Assembly (NCBI GenBank): GCA_028673005.1
Contig: CM054114.1
Location: forward strand, 25,320,369-25,384,368
Length of the DNA stretch: 64,000 nucleotides
Direction: 5' to 3'
Source of the DNA: Tanypteryx hageni
Lineage: Eukaryota; Arthropoda; Insecta; Odonata; Petaluridae
The notes under the pieces were generated by a model. The model was not told the origin of the DNA and searched no databases. It saw only the letters and a program-made list of their open reading frames with translations. The translations under genes and the position numbers were made by a program. This document shows, piece after piece, positions 12,001 through 23,787 of this stretch. Numbering within the stretch: position 1 is the stretch's first letter; each line of letters starts with the position of its first letter.

Positions 12001-13044
12001 CCTACGAAAACTTTCCTCCTTTCATTTCTTCTCCCTCGGTGCTGCACTATATCACACCTTACTCTCCCCCTCTGCCTTCTCCTTTTTCTCGACAACCCTG
12101 TAGCATTCCATTAACGCTTCTTATGCTCTTATAAATGATTCAGCCTTTTTATCCCTCCACCCCTTCTTCTTTCCGAGGGCCCAAAGCTTCCTCTCTCCCT
12201 CTCTCTCTCTCTTCCATTTTGTTTTTCGTCGCTCCTTTTTTGTTCTCTCTCCTTACCAACCGTCAACCCCAATTCCGACGCGCATTAATCCTCATCTGTC
12301 ATTCGGACAGAGACCCTGAGCGTTTTCCCTCTCCTTCTCTCTCACGACCGGTCGTTTTCCGGCCCTTTTTGCATTCACTCGCAAAATCTCCCCCGCGCGC
12401 GCGATTCCTTCCTCAAATAGCTGCTCGAAGGTACGGTTACGTAATGTCTCCACTATCTCTCTCTCCCTTTATCTCTCTCTATGAGGAGGAGGATTCAAAA
12501 GTTCAAATATCCGTGGAATGAAAAAAATATTTTCTCCGTGTCGACGTTATCTAGAAAGGCAATTTGTGTTTTTTTTTATTCGAGGGAAAATGTAAAACTC
12601 CTCATTACTTGGCCAGAGAAACTTGCGAATTTAAAATAAAGTTAGATATCCAGGCTACAGCAAAAGTTGGAAACACGTTTTTATTCAAGATTTTCAGGGT
12701 GCTGGTTTTCCTCCCCTTTTGAGGAGAAGATCCTACCGATATAATGTAAAATAGAACCTTAATAGACCTGGGTTTTTAAATATCTCTTAAACAATGTATT
12801 ATATGGGAAAACGTTAGAACAAAAGTTGAAGATAATTAAATTCCCTACAACATTTATCCTAATACCTTTTTACATTGATGAAGTAACAAAGAAAATATCT
12901 GAAAGAAACGGAAAAGTGACAAAAGCCCACTTCCGGGTTGACTGATTTTAATCAAAAACTAATCAGCTCTTGTCCATCCAATAATAATGTCACATATAAA
13001 ATTCGCGTTGATCTGATCGATTTTTCACTAAAACGGTATTTCCT
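12001..13044. other. noncoding
   Basis: CT-rich to about 12250, with the frame 12135-12521 partly of that origin, then a CpG-richer patch (12250-12450) and AT-rich DNA. No domain or complete repeat seen. Confidence 0.5.
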
Positions 13045-13052
13045 TATACTAC

Positions 13053-13190
13053 CAAGGACGGATTAAGAAAATCGGGGGCCCTGCCGCACAATATTTCGTA
13101 GACCACTCACACAATCCCACGTGCAGTGTCGGAGACCTCCGTGGAGCCCTGGTGCAACTGTGCTACTGCACCCCGGGTAATCCGGCAATG
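13053..13190. mobile_element. hAT-type MITE, 138 bp
   Basis: Left end CAAGGACGGATTA and right end (complement) CATTGCCGGATTA form imperfect terminal inverted repeats. The flanks TATACTAC (13045-13052) and CATACTAC (13191-13198) match at 7 of 8 positions, the duplication length expected for hAT transposons. The interior is GC-rich (GGGGGCCCTG ... CACCCCGGG) and noncoding. A small non-autonomous hAT copy fits best. Confidence 0.7.
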
Positions 13191-13198
13191 CATACTAC

Positions 13199-16189
13199 GT
13201 ATGGAGAAAGTAAGAAAATGTAAAATATTCTGCTGAATAAATTGTAAGTAATTTTTCTAATATTATGAATAACAATTAAATTACATCAGTTTTACCATGA
13301 AATTTCATAATTCAGAGCGAATCGTAGATAGTTTTAATAAAGGGAGTAATGAAATTTCAACGCAAATAGTTTGTATAGGTACAAAAGAAAAGTACATTTA
13401 AAAATTTCAAATAAAAAATCTATAGAAATCTTTGTTTGTCCCACAATTCGCGCATCATTTGAGTTGAGGCGTTTAGGGTAAGGCGAATTCGTCCTTCGCT
13501 GCGGCTGTCCTGTGCTGGTAGAATACATTTGCGTCCGGTATATTCAGGATGCAGTGAATTTTCTTACTTGCGTTGTGTACATTGGTGCGTCCTATACACG
13601 GGTATTTGCGGTTATATTTTTTTTAAGGTACTTCTAGCAGATTTTGCGAATCTCACTTGCCGAAATGAATCACGAGTTCACCTAATGAGCTGCAACCGTG
13701 TTGATGGATTGGAATTTCTAATGCGCCGGGTAAATTGAATGATTATAGACTAAAGTTATAACTCGAATGAAATACGATTAATTTTAACTTTTGTATTATA
13801 AAGTTGTTTTTAATTATTTTACCGTAATGACGCTCGCCTTTGTCAGTTATCTTCCCGACTAAGAAAAATTAGAAAACAATGCAGATTGAATGCGTGCATT
13901 CTTTACAGATAAGTAAGCGACACATTAAAATTTACGTTTGAGTCACTTTTCAACACTGATAATGAGCCGAACCATTTTCGCACCCATCAGCGCAAGTGCT
14001 AACAGTTCCTCGTTAGCATCGAATCATTTGTAAATAACGTCATTTCACGAGTGAAATTCTGTCCAGTTTAAGGCACTCGTTAGAATACGAGACGCCCACT
14101 CAATGTCAGATGCCAATAACCTGACGGATTAATCCTTTAAGGCTATTTATTTCAATCGGGCTGAATTTGCTTACGGATATCACATGCGCTAACATTTGCG
14201 TAGAATAAATTTACGCGTTCCTAAATCAGCCATTCTGATACTGTGTACTTGGCTACAATGGGAATAAAAGAGATTCAATTACATTGTAAATACTTGAGCT
14301 TCGTTATAATCCATTCATCTATTATAATTTGACGATCATCCATAAGTCCGAGGCTAAATTGCCGAGTTAATTGCCTCTTGTGGAATTTTTAACCTGTTTA
14401 AACAAATTTCCAGGATAGTTATAAGAATTAAATTTCGTAGGAATTCAGATATAAAAAAGAAATGAAAGAAAAAAATCCGAAAAAACTGTTCAAATCCATG
14501 TTATAATTTCTATTTCCTATAAGGTAACACGTAAAAATCGATTTACTGACTCGTAGGCTTTATATATTTTGCCAATTATTATTAGAATATTTGATCTTCG
14601 ATCTTAGAAACTATCCTGAGGAAATCGAATCAATTTCCTATTCTTACCGTCGATTTTAACTTTCCATTAGAAATCGGTAATACTGAACACTGAAATTACA
14701 TACATTAAAAAAGTCTTAGTTATTTAACTGGAGGCTGTTTAACCGGCCATTTCATTGGTAAACCTCAAGGTTATATTTTAACATTTTGTTTATGGTAACT
14801 GGAGAGGTTAAAATGGCGCAGTACGTAATTAATAAATTTTGACGAGTTTATTATTTTAAGATTGTTTTGTTCAGAATTTCCTGCGATTCCAGGAGTTTCG
14901 TTTAACCATTTCATTAACATTGGAATGGGTGCTTTTATTGGTATTTTAACTTTATTGCTTCATAAAGTATATTTTCCGTAATTTTTTGTTGTTTGTTTTA
15001 ACAAGAAATAGTTTTGGAATATTAGTTTCCGTAGCTCAATGGTGATAATAACATGAGTTTCGATTAAAAATACATATATATATAGAAATATTACGTTTAA
15101 AAAAAATAAAATTATAATCTCTTTGTTTCAAATTTTAAAGTTGCGCAGCAACGGGTAACCGGTTACTATAAATCATTCCCTCGCATTTCACGGTACATAG
15201 GTTCCTTGAAAAGATCGTGTGAAACGAAACCGTGGAATAATACTTTTCCCCATAAGAACGCATGATGTTACATTTGAGCGCCTTCTTCCTCTGAGCGGAA
15301 CTAAAACATTTGTTAATTTATAGTGCTCAGGGACGGTTTTGAAACGGTGTCAAGGTGAAATCAACGGCAGTGCAATTCGGGGTTCTAAATACAAAATGTA
15401 TAATGCTAACCGTTTAATCCGAGCGATGGGTGGAACTATTTATCTCTAGGGTTTTAGGTGAGTGCTTTAAATCTAGCTGTGTTCCAAAAGAAATCCCACT
15501 TCTCTTCCCAGGCTTCAGTCAATGATAAAATCAAAATATAAAACAAAATAATACACCTTCGACTTAATTATTTTCTAAAGAAACCGTCATCTTATCGACC
15601 GCATCGAACGTTTCCCGATATCAATCAGTATCCATTTTTAGCCTACTTTTCAGAATGGAAATAGGCTTATGGTTTTGTCGTTGTGTTTTTGTGCGTCTGT
15701 CCCCCATTAACTTCTGAGCCATTAGTAGTTAATATAAACGTTATGGAAAGTGAGAAACTATCAACGTTTTAACAATGTGAAAATTTTGTTGCTATGACTA
15801 ATGAAGGCGTAAATTCCCAATTAATGCAAAGGTTATTAAAACTAGCAAATTAACCGTTGTCACGACTCTTCAAAGTTTGAAATCAATATACTATATTTCG
15901 GTTACAAAAAAAAGCAATTTTTTATATATTTTAATCAATTGACCTCCGTGTTATTAGCACAACACACTAACCATTGACCTGCGGAAACTAGAAAAGCAGA
16001 CAATTTCGGTTGTTAAAAAAACGACAAAAATTAATTAATAATACTAGCGCAGTTGCACGTCAGATATGAAGGGTTCAAATTAATAAAAAACGGAATTAAA
16101 AATTATAACTTTAAGTAAATTATTGTAACAATCACTATTTCCATTGATATGGTTTCTCAGAGCAGTCGGTTTTCAAGATAAACAAATCG
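13199..16189. other. noncoding, apparently unique
   Basis: AT-rich, with no recognisable coding frame, tRNA or tandem array. The stretch 13940-14400 has mixed, non-repetitive sequence and could hold conserved noncoding elements, but nothing in it is diagnostic. GTGCGTCTGTCCCCC at 15692 resembles the GTCTG repeat family. Confidence 0.45.
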
Positions 16190-16450
16190 GCGATATCGAA
16201 AAAAAAAAGAATAAAATATGTAACTTTATTAATTTTTCTTTAAAATAGTTTAAATTGGATGATCGTAGGTTAGGTTTTTCAAATTTTAATTTCCAAAAGA
16301 TGAAAAGCCTACAAGACAAAAAGTCGATTTTTGTGTGTTATCCTATAAAGAGTTTATATTATCTTGGAGTCGAACTCTGGAATGTTTTCGAATATTTTCT
16401 TTCAGTAAAGCATTTTTATATTTAAATAGATTATTTCTGTCAATTTTAAA
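16190..16450 (+). repeat. dispersed repeat, copy A
   Basis: Shares an ordered series of blocks with 17050-17300 in the same orientation: AATTTTAATTTCC, RAAAGCCTRCA, a TGTTAYCYTAT block, CTGGAGTYGAAYCTGG-like, then TTTTCRAATATTTT and TTTATATKTRAAT. Noncoding; family unknown. Confidence 0.65.
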
Positions 16451-17049
16451 TTTTCTACCTAAATTCTTGATCGAGTTATTTGCGTTTTAATAGCTTGACA
16501 CTCAGACCAACGGTCGAACAACATAAGTCTAAAATTGTTATTTTTGGTTCTTTTAAACCTCACCTTTTCTCTCTATTTCCAAAACCGTCCTCAAGTTCTC
16601 CATTCTTTTATTTAACTTTCGTAACCTATAGAAAAATCCTTCTCCCCAAAAAATTTTTACATGCGCGGTTTGTTTATTAAAACGTCCAGCAAGTTCCTAA
16701 GAATTTCATACCGTTTCTATTTCAATTATATTGAATTTATCTCATAATTTTTAGTCTCTTTGAATATTATTTCAGATTTTTGGGTATTACTTCTAGTAAA
16801 TAAAGCAACGAATGTTGTTTACATTGTTTGCTATGAAAATTATTTCTCCCTCCTTCCTTCTTTCTCTCCTTCTCGTAATAAAAGCCTTCAAATCACGCTT
16901 AAACCTATATGGATTGAGGTAAAAATAGGATTTCGAGGTTTAGCAATGTAGTTGGTAGACAAGGAAACATCCCGTTAAAATGCCATGATTATTCCAAGAT
17001 ATACCATTCAAACGATTAACATGAGCGATTTCGCGCTGACGGCGAAAAA

Positions 17050-17300
17050 AGACGAATAGAATAAGAAACTTGAAAATGTTTTCTTTAGAAAGGTTTAGAT
17101 CGACAGATCGAAGGTGAAATTTATCTAATTTTAATTTCCGAAAGAAGGAAAGCCTGCACGTCCATTTTTACATGTTACCTTATGAGAAAGAGAAATAATT
17201 ACCTGGAGTTGAATCTGGATCGCTTTTCAAATATTTTTAGTCAATCACGTTTTATATGTGAATCAAGCAATCCTGGAAAATATTGAACTATTATCTCTTA
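17050..17300 (+). repeat. dispersed repeat, copy B
   Basis: Second, diverged copy of the 16190-16450 repeat, about 850 bp downstream. The 16451-17049 interval between them is AT-rich with no recognised feature. Confidence 0.65.
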
Positions 17301-18818
17301 TCAGTTTTGGGATATAAACGATTTAATTAAAATAATCACCATCCAACTACACGCTATTATTATAAGGGCGATGCATTAAAACATTATTCAAAAGATTTTA
17401 CGCAGGAGTCTCACGCATCGTTTGATAAACGTATATTCCCGAATAAAATTAAAAAGTTAGTATCGAGACGAATTCGGCGATAGTTCGGTAGATTAACCGA
17501 CGAAAAATTTGTGGAACTTGGATCGTTAAGTGACGGAATGCTCGCGAACAACTGAAATGTAATGTTCTCTCTCCTCTCATCCATCCATAGGAAAAAGCGC
17601 AACCTTGTCTTCCTTTTTAAATTTTACTCCAGGTAAGGAAAATACGACTCAACTACAGCGAGGAAGAGATAGAAAAAGTGGGAGATAAAGAGAGAGACGA
17701 AAAGGAACAAGCAAAATATTTATCTGCTTAGGGAGAGCTCAGTAGATTTCCAGAGCAATAATATCCACGCGGAACAGATGTTCATTCCAATAGAATTTCA
17801 ACGCAAGCCAAACATGGCAGTCATATCCGCCGAAACTGTTTACTTATCTTTTCCTTTTCCTTCGCCGGATAAAAAGCGGAGCAGGAATGGGAAATAAAAC
17901 GGCTCCGTTGGAGCAGCGGGGAGGAGTAGTGAGAGGGGGAAACCAAACCGACTCATTTTTTCCCCCCCTCTCTCTCTCTCCATTCCTCTCATCTCATCTC
18001 TTTTTTACCCCTTGCAAAATTCTCACTAGTTCCCTCTCCTAGTAACCCGTCCTCGTATTGTTCCTCTCTATTCTCTCTCACTCCTTTCTCTCTCTCCGAG
18101 GTCAATTCCCCGCTTTACGTCGGAACTGCGACGCATAACGAAACGAAGTGTAAAGGAATTACAATTTCCCCGCATAAATGAATGGTAAAGAGTATGGGAT
18201 GACTTTCCTGGCGAACTGCTTGTGATTTTAAATACAGATGCCATATTTTAAAATCCACGTGAAACATGATAGTAAAGACAAAATCCAGTATACCTATTCA
18301 CAAAAAAACTCGCCTGAAATGATTCTGTTATTAGGAGATTTTTGCGTGGATGGGGAGTGGAAACACAAGCCAGACAAAGAGACAAGCCTATTTACCCATT
18401 ACATTGTTTCCTAGGCAATTTTATTGTGAAACATCTTTAGGATTAATTTATTAATCCGAGATTATTGATGTCAATAAATAAATTACGAATAATATAAATA
18501 CGGAGCTGACATCAATCACGCTTAAATTAACGTCTAGAAAAATATAAATCAGAAATCTCAGCAGAGCAATTTCCCGGAACAATTGAAGCATCCGCTTACG
18601 ATGGAAGGCAAAACCACAATGATAAAAAACGCGAGACTGACTGTAATAGGGAACGATACCGAGGTTCATTCTTTTCCTCGAACGATTAGACATCGCTACA
18701 GAACATTGCAGGCAAGATTTTTTTCATGTGTTCTTCCTCAACGCATCTCCTGCCACACATCTGTCCGTTGGATTAAAGAGCAGTATCATGGTGTTGGTAA
18801 AGTACACCCTGTAATATA
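17301..18818. other. noncoding
   Basis: Contains a CT-rich patch (17955-18110) next to a GC-richer patch (17780-17950). Opposed open frames at 18451-18819 have no domain signal. Confidence 0.5.
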
Positions 18819-18947
18819 ATGTTTCCAAGCCAGTCCAGGTTCATAGCTCTGCTGGCAACCTGGCAGGGGTACTCCAACCCCAACACCCGCTATGCCACCA
18901 AGTTCTGCGATGCCTATACGCAGAAACGAAGTTGTTCGTTACGGTGA
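18819..18947 (+). pseudogene. GC-rich coding-like fragment, 42 codons
   Basis: A sudden change from AT-rich to GC-balanced sequence coincides with an ATG-initiated frame. Its peptide contains LLATWQGYSNPNTRYATKF and then CDAYTQK before TGA at 18945. Codon third positions are mostly G or C (ACC, CAG, TAC, AAC, GCC, AAG), unlike its surroundings, which suggests a past or present coding sequence. I do not recognise the family. It could be an exon fragment, a processed pseudogene piece or a captured transposon fragment. It is followed within about 40 bp by a second coding-like piece in another frame, which points to decay. Confidence 0.35.
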
Positions 18948-18985
18948 CACGCAACTAACGGCGAGTGCATAGGGGTGATGCGCCT

Positions 18986-19099
18986 GAGACGAAAACCATC
19001 CAGGCCTGGTTTGACAACTACAGACTTGACATTCTTCGTGCAACCAATGGGCCACATATCGAAGTGCACAAATCTAGCAAATGTTACATAAAATAAAAT
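18986..19099 (+). pseudogene. second coding-like fragment
   Basis: In a frame different from 18819-18947, the translation reads through TIQAWFDNYRLDILRATNG and then HIEVHKS before TAA near 19097. The WFDNY stretch and GC-rich codons again suggest former coding DNA. Proximity and the frame change suggest both pieces derive from one broken reading frame; that is inference. Product unknown. Confidence 0.3.
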
Positions 19100-19282
19100 C
19101 TTTGAGTCACAATATAAAATTCCCTGACTTTTTCATTCGCATGCCATAAATTGTATTCATTTAGCTTTTACAGTTTTTTCCACAGTGTTGGATTAAAATG
19201 CAGGAGGTTTGAAAGGAAAACCCTAAAAAGCAATATTTGTTTGCCCTTTAAGGCCGTCTATTACGCTCAAACTAAATGTTGG

Positions 19283-19945
19283 AAAAACTTATGGACGACA
19301 ATCAAAATTTTCAATTTAAGGTTCTGAGAAAATGATTATAATGCAGCCGTTCATTTCGTACGCACGCAAAATATCGGCCATTTTCTACCGCTCCACCCTG
19401 TGGTGTACTTTTTTCAACCGCCCTTCCCCTTCCCCAACTGCACAAGTTCGACGCAAAAAATCATTTTTGTAATTAAAATATGAAAATTTTATTTATTTAT
19501 AACATTACATAATTATTGTTTATAATATTAAAGTTCAGAGAAGTTTGAATTTATAAATTTTTTATTTTTACTACAGAGTTTTCTATGAAGTTTAATTTTA
19601 GAGAACAGAATTTGATTTGTCAGTTTCAAACAAACTAAAAACTCAACAACCATCTATCTCTATATAGTTTGTTTTGCATTACTTGTGTACGCGCTACTTT
19701 GTCTTACTCTCCCTCTTCCCCTCCATACGCAAACTTTCAACAACCCCCCCTTTCTCCCTCCGTGCGTACGTACTAAATGGAGGGCCCCTATATAGAAAGT
19801 TAAAATTTTTAAATTAGTTATTTATTAATTATTTCATGTCATATAATTGTATTACTAATTGCACAAGAATTTTAAGTTTAAAGTAAACCTCAATAAATAA
19901 AACGCGGTTTTTCATATTTCGCCAGGAAACGAAGCTTCAATTATC
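19283..19945 (+). repeat. dispersed repeat, copy 1 (partner at 28.9-29.5 kb)
   Basis: Two blocks match the later locus in order and orientation. The first is TTCTGAGAAAATGATTATAA (19321-19340, again about 28901-28920). The second, around 19835-19930, contains CATATAATTGTATTACTAA-like sequence and AAACCTCAATAAATAAAACG. This copy lacks the palindromic insert found in the partner, so it serves as an empty site. The middle, including CT-rich 19690-19760, aligns poorly. Confidence 0.6.
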
Positions 19946-21461
19946 TTCAAACCATTGCCAAGGACTAGCTCAAATATATAGCGCAGACAGCAAAATTTCA
20001 ATATCACTAATTTGGCCTTTCAATGTTAAGAAACGACGCGCGTGCGAAGGAAAGCGACGCATACAGAAAGACGTTCCACGATTCACCGACAACACTATCA
20101 GAAAAGAGACGTATAAGGGATCGACGACCTATATCGGAGACTTATTATTGCAATTTCTCTCATTTCTCCTCTTCTCTCCGCCTCTTAGTATTTTTCCTCT
20201 TTCCCGTTTTCGTGTGTCTCAATCTCGCCCCAGAAAGCGCCATTTCCTCTCTCTCTCTCTTTCCCTCTTCCTCCATCCTCCATAATTCATGTGAACAACG
20301 AGTGAGGGCACGCTACTACGGCATCGGAAGAAAAAAAGATGAAGAGCGATATGGCGTATACGGTATGCTGGGAAGGCGAAAGAGGAGGGGGTTGTAAGAG
20401 GTAGAGACGGCGGCAGGTGGTCGGACAAGTATAAGTGAAGGAGAGAAGGGGGGGAGAGAGAGAGGGAGGAAGAGGAGAATGCAGCGGCATAAAAAGGGAA
20501 GACGAGAATGAAAGGAGAGAGAGAGAGGGACGCACCTAAAGAGATAGGATATAAGGTATAAATCGATAAATTTTACGAACATTACACCAATAAGAGTGAC
20601 TGAAGAGTGTATAAAAAAGTCACGTATAATATTTTTTTTCGTTCGCATTATGACGTGTCTGGTTTGCTGCACAAAATAGATGCACGGTGTCGTAATTCAT
20701 ATTTTTCCTTTGAAAAGGTTCGAAGAAGTTTTGTGAACAAAATTCCCCCTTTTAATTGCCATTCGATACATTTTACCTTGGGTTGCCATTCACCTGACTT
20801 ATTATATGGAAGCTTATATTTTTCTTAATGATCCTCTCTACGGAGAATCGCATTTCGTGTTTTCTTGGAAAAAAGACGCGAACGTTCTATTTGATCACGG
20901 CCACGCTTATAAGAACATGGACAGTTTAGTTACACGGATTAAGAATAAAACTATTAACCGGAAAATGTAGGTACAGTAAAAATTCCGACAGCCCGAGTAG
21001 ATTGCAACTGGAGTTGTAATGGACAAGGGAAAAAACGTGGATAATCCGAATGATGCAATTTCAACTATTTCAGTGATGAATCTCTTTTTCTGTGAATTTG
21101 AAAATTAATTGTGAATACTTTAGTAATTACTCCACAAAATGATTAGGCCGCACATTTCCTAATATCTTTTATTCCCACAATAATGTACACAAAGTTTCTT
21201 AAAATGCCAATAAAATGGAGATAGTCAATGAAAGTATTAGAGATAAAATAATTTTTAAAATTACGTCATATAGAAAAAAATAATTCGCGTACTTTACTCA
21301 CGCTATTAAATGGAAATGGAAAAAATAGCTATTTTTCTATCAAATTTATGATGTAGTTGGACTTTTTTACGACCTGCTGATTTCCTCTGGCCTACGCGCC
21401 GTGGATATCTGAGAGGTATTTCAATGAATAGATAATCAGTTTAGAAATTTTAAGAAGTAAG
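19946..21461. other. noncoding, with a strand-switching CT/GA tract
   Basis: 20150-20280 is pyrimidine-rich and 20380-20535 purine-rich on the plus strand. The open frames through it on both strands are compositional. The rest is AT-rich. CAGTAAAAATTCCGACAG at 20975 resembles a single pogo-like end without a partner. Confidence 0.5.
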
Positions 21462-21540
21462 ATAATTTGGCGTTTAGAACCCAATGATAATTGATTGATG
21501 TATAATTTGGCGATTAGAACACAATGATAGAAGAAAGAGG
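21462..21540 (-). repeat. 40-bp tandem duplication at the Jockey 3' end
   Basis: ATAATTTGGCGWTTAGAACMC plus AATGAT occurs at 21462 and again at 21502, a 40-bp period. In the LINE's orientation (minus) it lies about 130-200 bp beyond the stop codon, so it may be the 3' terminal repeat of the element or a target-site duplication product. Confidence 0.6.
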
Positions 21541-21666
21541 TGTATTATCCCTTCTCAATAGAAGGCCGGGAACCACATTTACTGTCGTAACGACTTTCTG
21601 TGGTGGTCACAGTTCTTCATCCGGCTATGTCCCTCCTTGGGAGAAGCTGTCCTTCAGCTTCGATGT

Positions 21667-22580
21667 TTAGCGGCTCCGTTTCGGAGGGGGTTGATCCTCT
21701 TCCAGTCCAGTGGAGGTGCCCGGGCTCTTAAAGGTATCCCATGGACGGGTTACTGTCTCTCCTAGCTCTTGCAAAAGTCTAGGTGTCTTGGTTTGTAGTA
21801 CACGGTAGAAGTTCCGCGCTGAGATCCGGATCCTCTCCTCCATGGGAGTGGTGTCCGTTAGGATGTGGAGGACTTCATTAGAGGTATTCCAGCCGAGTTG
21901 TAGTATCGAGCGAAGGACACTACGTTCTGACTTTGCAAGCCGCTCGAGTGATGTTTTGTTGAAGAAACCGAACCACGCCGCAGAGGCATGCGTGAAAGCC
22001 GGGAATATGATCGCCCTGTAGATGTGGACTTTCCTACGAAGAGAGATGTAAGGAGACTTCAAAATTGGGGATAGCCGGATTCGCAGCGTAATCGCCTTGT
22101 AAGCCATCTTCGTAGCGTGGGCAATGAATGACAGCCGTCGGTCGAGGGTGACCCCCAAGTAGGAGACCTCCTCTATCCACTCAGCCTCCGTGTAGTCGAC
22201 CAAGATGGGATCTGGTTCCGTCCGAGAGCCCCGAGAGAAGAGAATGGTCTGCGTCTTCGCCGGGTTTATCTCTACTCTCCAGGCGGTATACCATTGGAGG
22301 AGTTTGTCTGTGGCTCTTGAAGGTATCTCGCCGCCATCCTCGGCTGCGAAGATCTGGTGAGTAAGGCGGCATCATCAGCATAAAGCGCCAACATGGTGTT
22401 CCATCCGTAGTCCTGTGGGATATCGGCCGTGAAAATATTAAAGAGCTGAGGGACTAGGACCGATCCTTGGGGAACACCAGCGGTCACCGGGTGCCATGGA
22501 GACGAGGCCTGCTGCCAGGAGACCTGGAACTTCCTTCCCTGTAGATAGGATCGGAGGAGCCGGACAATCCACATGGGATA
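21667..22580 (-). pseudogene. Jockey-clade LINE reverse transcriptase, 5'-truncated and frameshifted
   Basis: Non-LTR retrotransposon polymerase fragment (minus strand). The first frame carries the palm motifs VPQGSVLVPQLFN and LALYADDAALLT (YADD codons about 22382-22371), covering motifs B and C. A one-base frameshift near 22320 moves the reading into a second frame. That frame continues with NPAKTQTILF, SYLGVTLDRRLSF and a thumb/C-terminal region (HIYRAIIFPAFTHASAAW, LQLGWNTSNEVLHI) and ends at 21667. The order of motifs and the C-terminal region are typical of Jockey-clade elements. The endonuclease, ORF1 and finger domains are missing. At the 5' side the homology stops near 22580, exactly where a SINE tail begins. 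The element is dead. Confidence 0.85.
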
Positions 22581-22582
22581 TT

Positions 22583-22815
22583 TAAACACACAATGATAAT
22601 TGCGGCCGATCAACCTCTTGAATTGTTTTAGTAATAACTCCTTCCACACCGGACATACATAAGGAAGGAGGAAAACTAGGTGCCGGCATTAGCCTACTCT
22701 TAACGAAGAGCACCAACGGGGACAACTGCCTAACGTCCCTTCCAAAGGACGTAGCGCTGACTTGCGTTGTCTCTTCAACCGCACAAGTAGGATATTATAG
22801 GATCTTCCTCTTGCG
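22583..22815 (-). mobile_element. SINE copy 1, head missing
   Basis: Matches the SINEs at 34.57-34.85 kb and 57.49-57.75 kb in the same orientation. Shared blocks are TAACTCCTTCCACAC, GGCATTAGCCTACTCTTAACG, AAGAGCACCAA and AACGTCCCTTCC-AAGGACG. The tRNA-like head seen in the other copies is not recognisable. Its 3' tail abuts the truncated Jockey element, so an apparent frame beginning at 22649 is a SINE-LINE chimera. Confidence 0.75.
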
Positions 22816-23615
22816 ATCATCGTGGAGGACATCTGTTGGCGAATGTTGATATTAGAATTGCGAGCCAGACCCCAACGAAGGGAATTACGAAGTTTACACT
22901 TCCCATTCCTGCATCACAGTGGGGTCCGAGTGGTTTTCATTTTTTTGGACAAAAGAGGAAAAAACTGTACAATAATTCGCTCGGATATTCAGAGAATATC
23001 TTACCTAATCATTTCCATAATATGTTAAAATGATTTTCCCTCCATTTACCTTGCTTTACCTTGTAATCAGCTGCATGTACATAGAGAGGAAAAATACGTG
23101 CAAGTGGAGCACTTATGCTTTATAAAAAAGAGTCGTTGAGGATTTGTGTTTACCAGACGTTTAAAGGGAAAGACTTTTCAGCGTTAGCCACTAATTAGAA
23201 AGCGAAATAAGAATGTCAAGCATGTATGAGATATTCGGAAATAAATTGGGTAATACATTTTTAATCAATAATCGTCGGTCGATCTATAGTTTCGTAGGTA
23301 AAATATGATGAGCCGCGGCGCACTCTTTTTGCATAAATGCATTATAAATGCCATCAAATTGTTTATTTTGTATATTTCTTTTTCATTCAGTCAATATAAT
23401 TGTATGTCTGGATAGCTAAAAATATGGCAGTGGGTTTTTTATAAATCTGAATTTCTTAGATGAAGGATTGTGAGCAGTGATGCAATGTTATCTACTAGAG
23501 GAAGGTACTCTGTAAATGTTCCATTTTTCTTAATATTGTTATGAAAAGGCATAATTCTACGAGAACATCGCTGATGGAACAGTTAATATTTATAAAAATT
23601 CTGACTATACAAATA
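22816..23615. other. noncoding
   Basis: AT-rich, nothing recognised apart from a GAGCCGCGGCGCAC stretch near 23310 that resembles hAT subterminal sequence but has no partner. Confidence 0.5.
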
Positions 23616-23787
23616 CAGTCAAACCCTGATTTATCGTCAGCCCCGTATACCGTCCATGAATCGTTATGAACAATATTTCCGTCTTATGAGTATACAGAAC
23701 TAGCATATACCTCGATTTACCGCCATCCCCGTTTTAGTGCCAATGTCAGTGACGGACAGATGGTGGCGTTAAATCGAGGTCTGACTC
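23616..23787. mobile_element. pogo-like (Tc1/mariner) MITE
   Basis: Preceded by TA, it starts CAGTCAAACCCTGATTTATCG and ends with the complement of AGTCAGACCTCGATTTAACG, so imperfect terminal inverted repeats are visible. The right-hand TA is lost. Internal CTTATGAGTAYAYAGA and CCTCGATTTACCGCCA blocks match the MITE at 54718-55035. No transposase. Confidence 0.65.

Noticed and set aside
20972..21000. Single pogo-like end
   Set aside because: CAGTAAAAATTCCGACAG has no inverted partner within a plausible distance.
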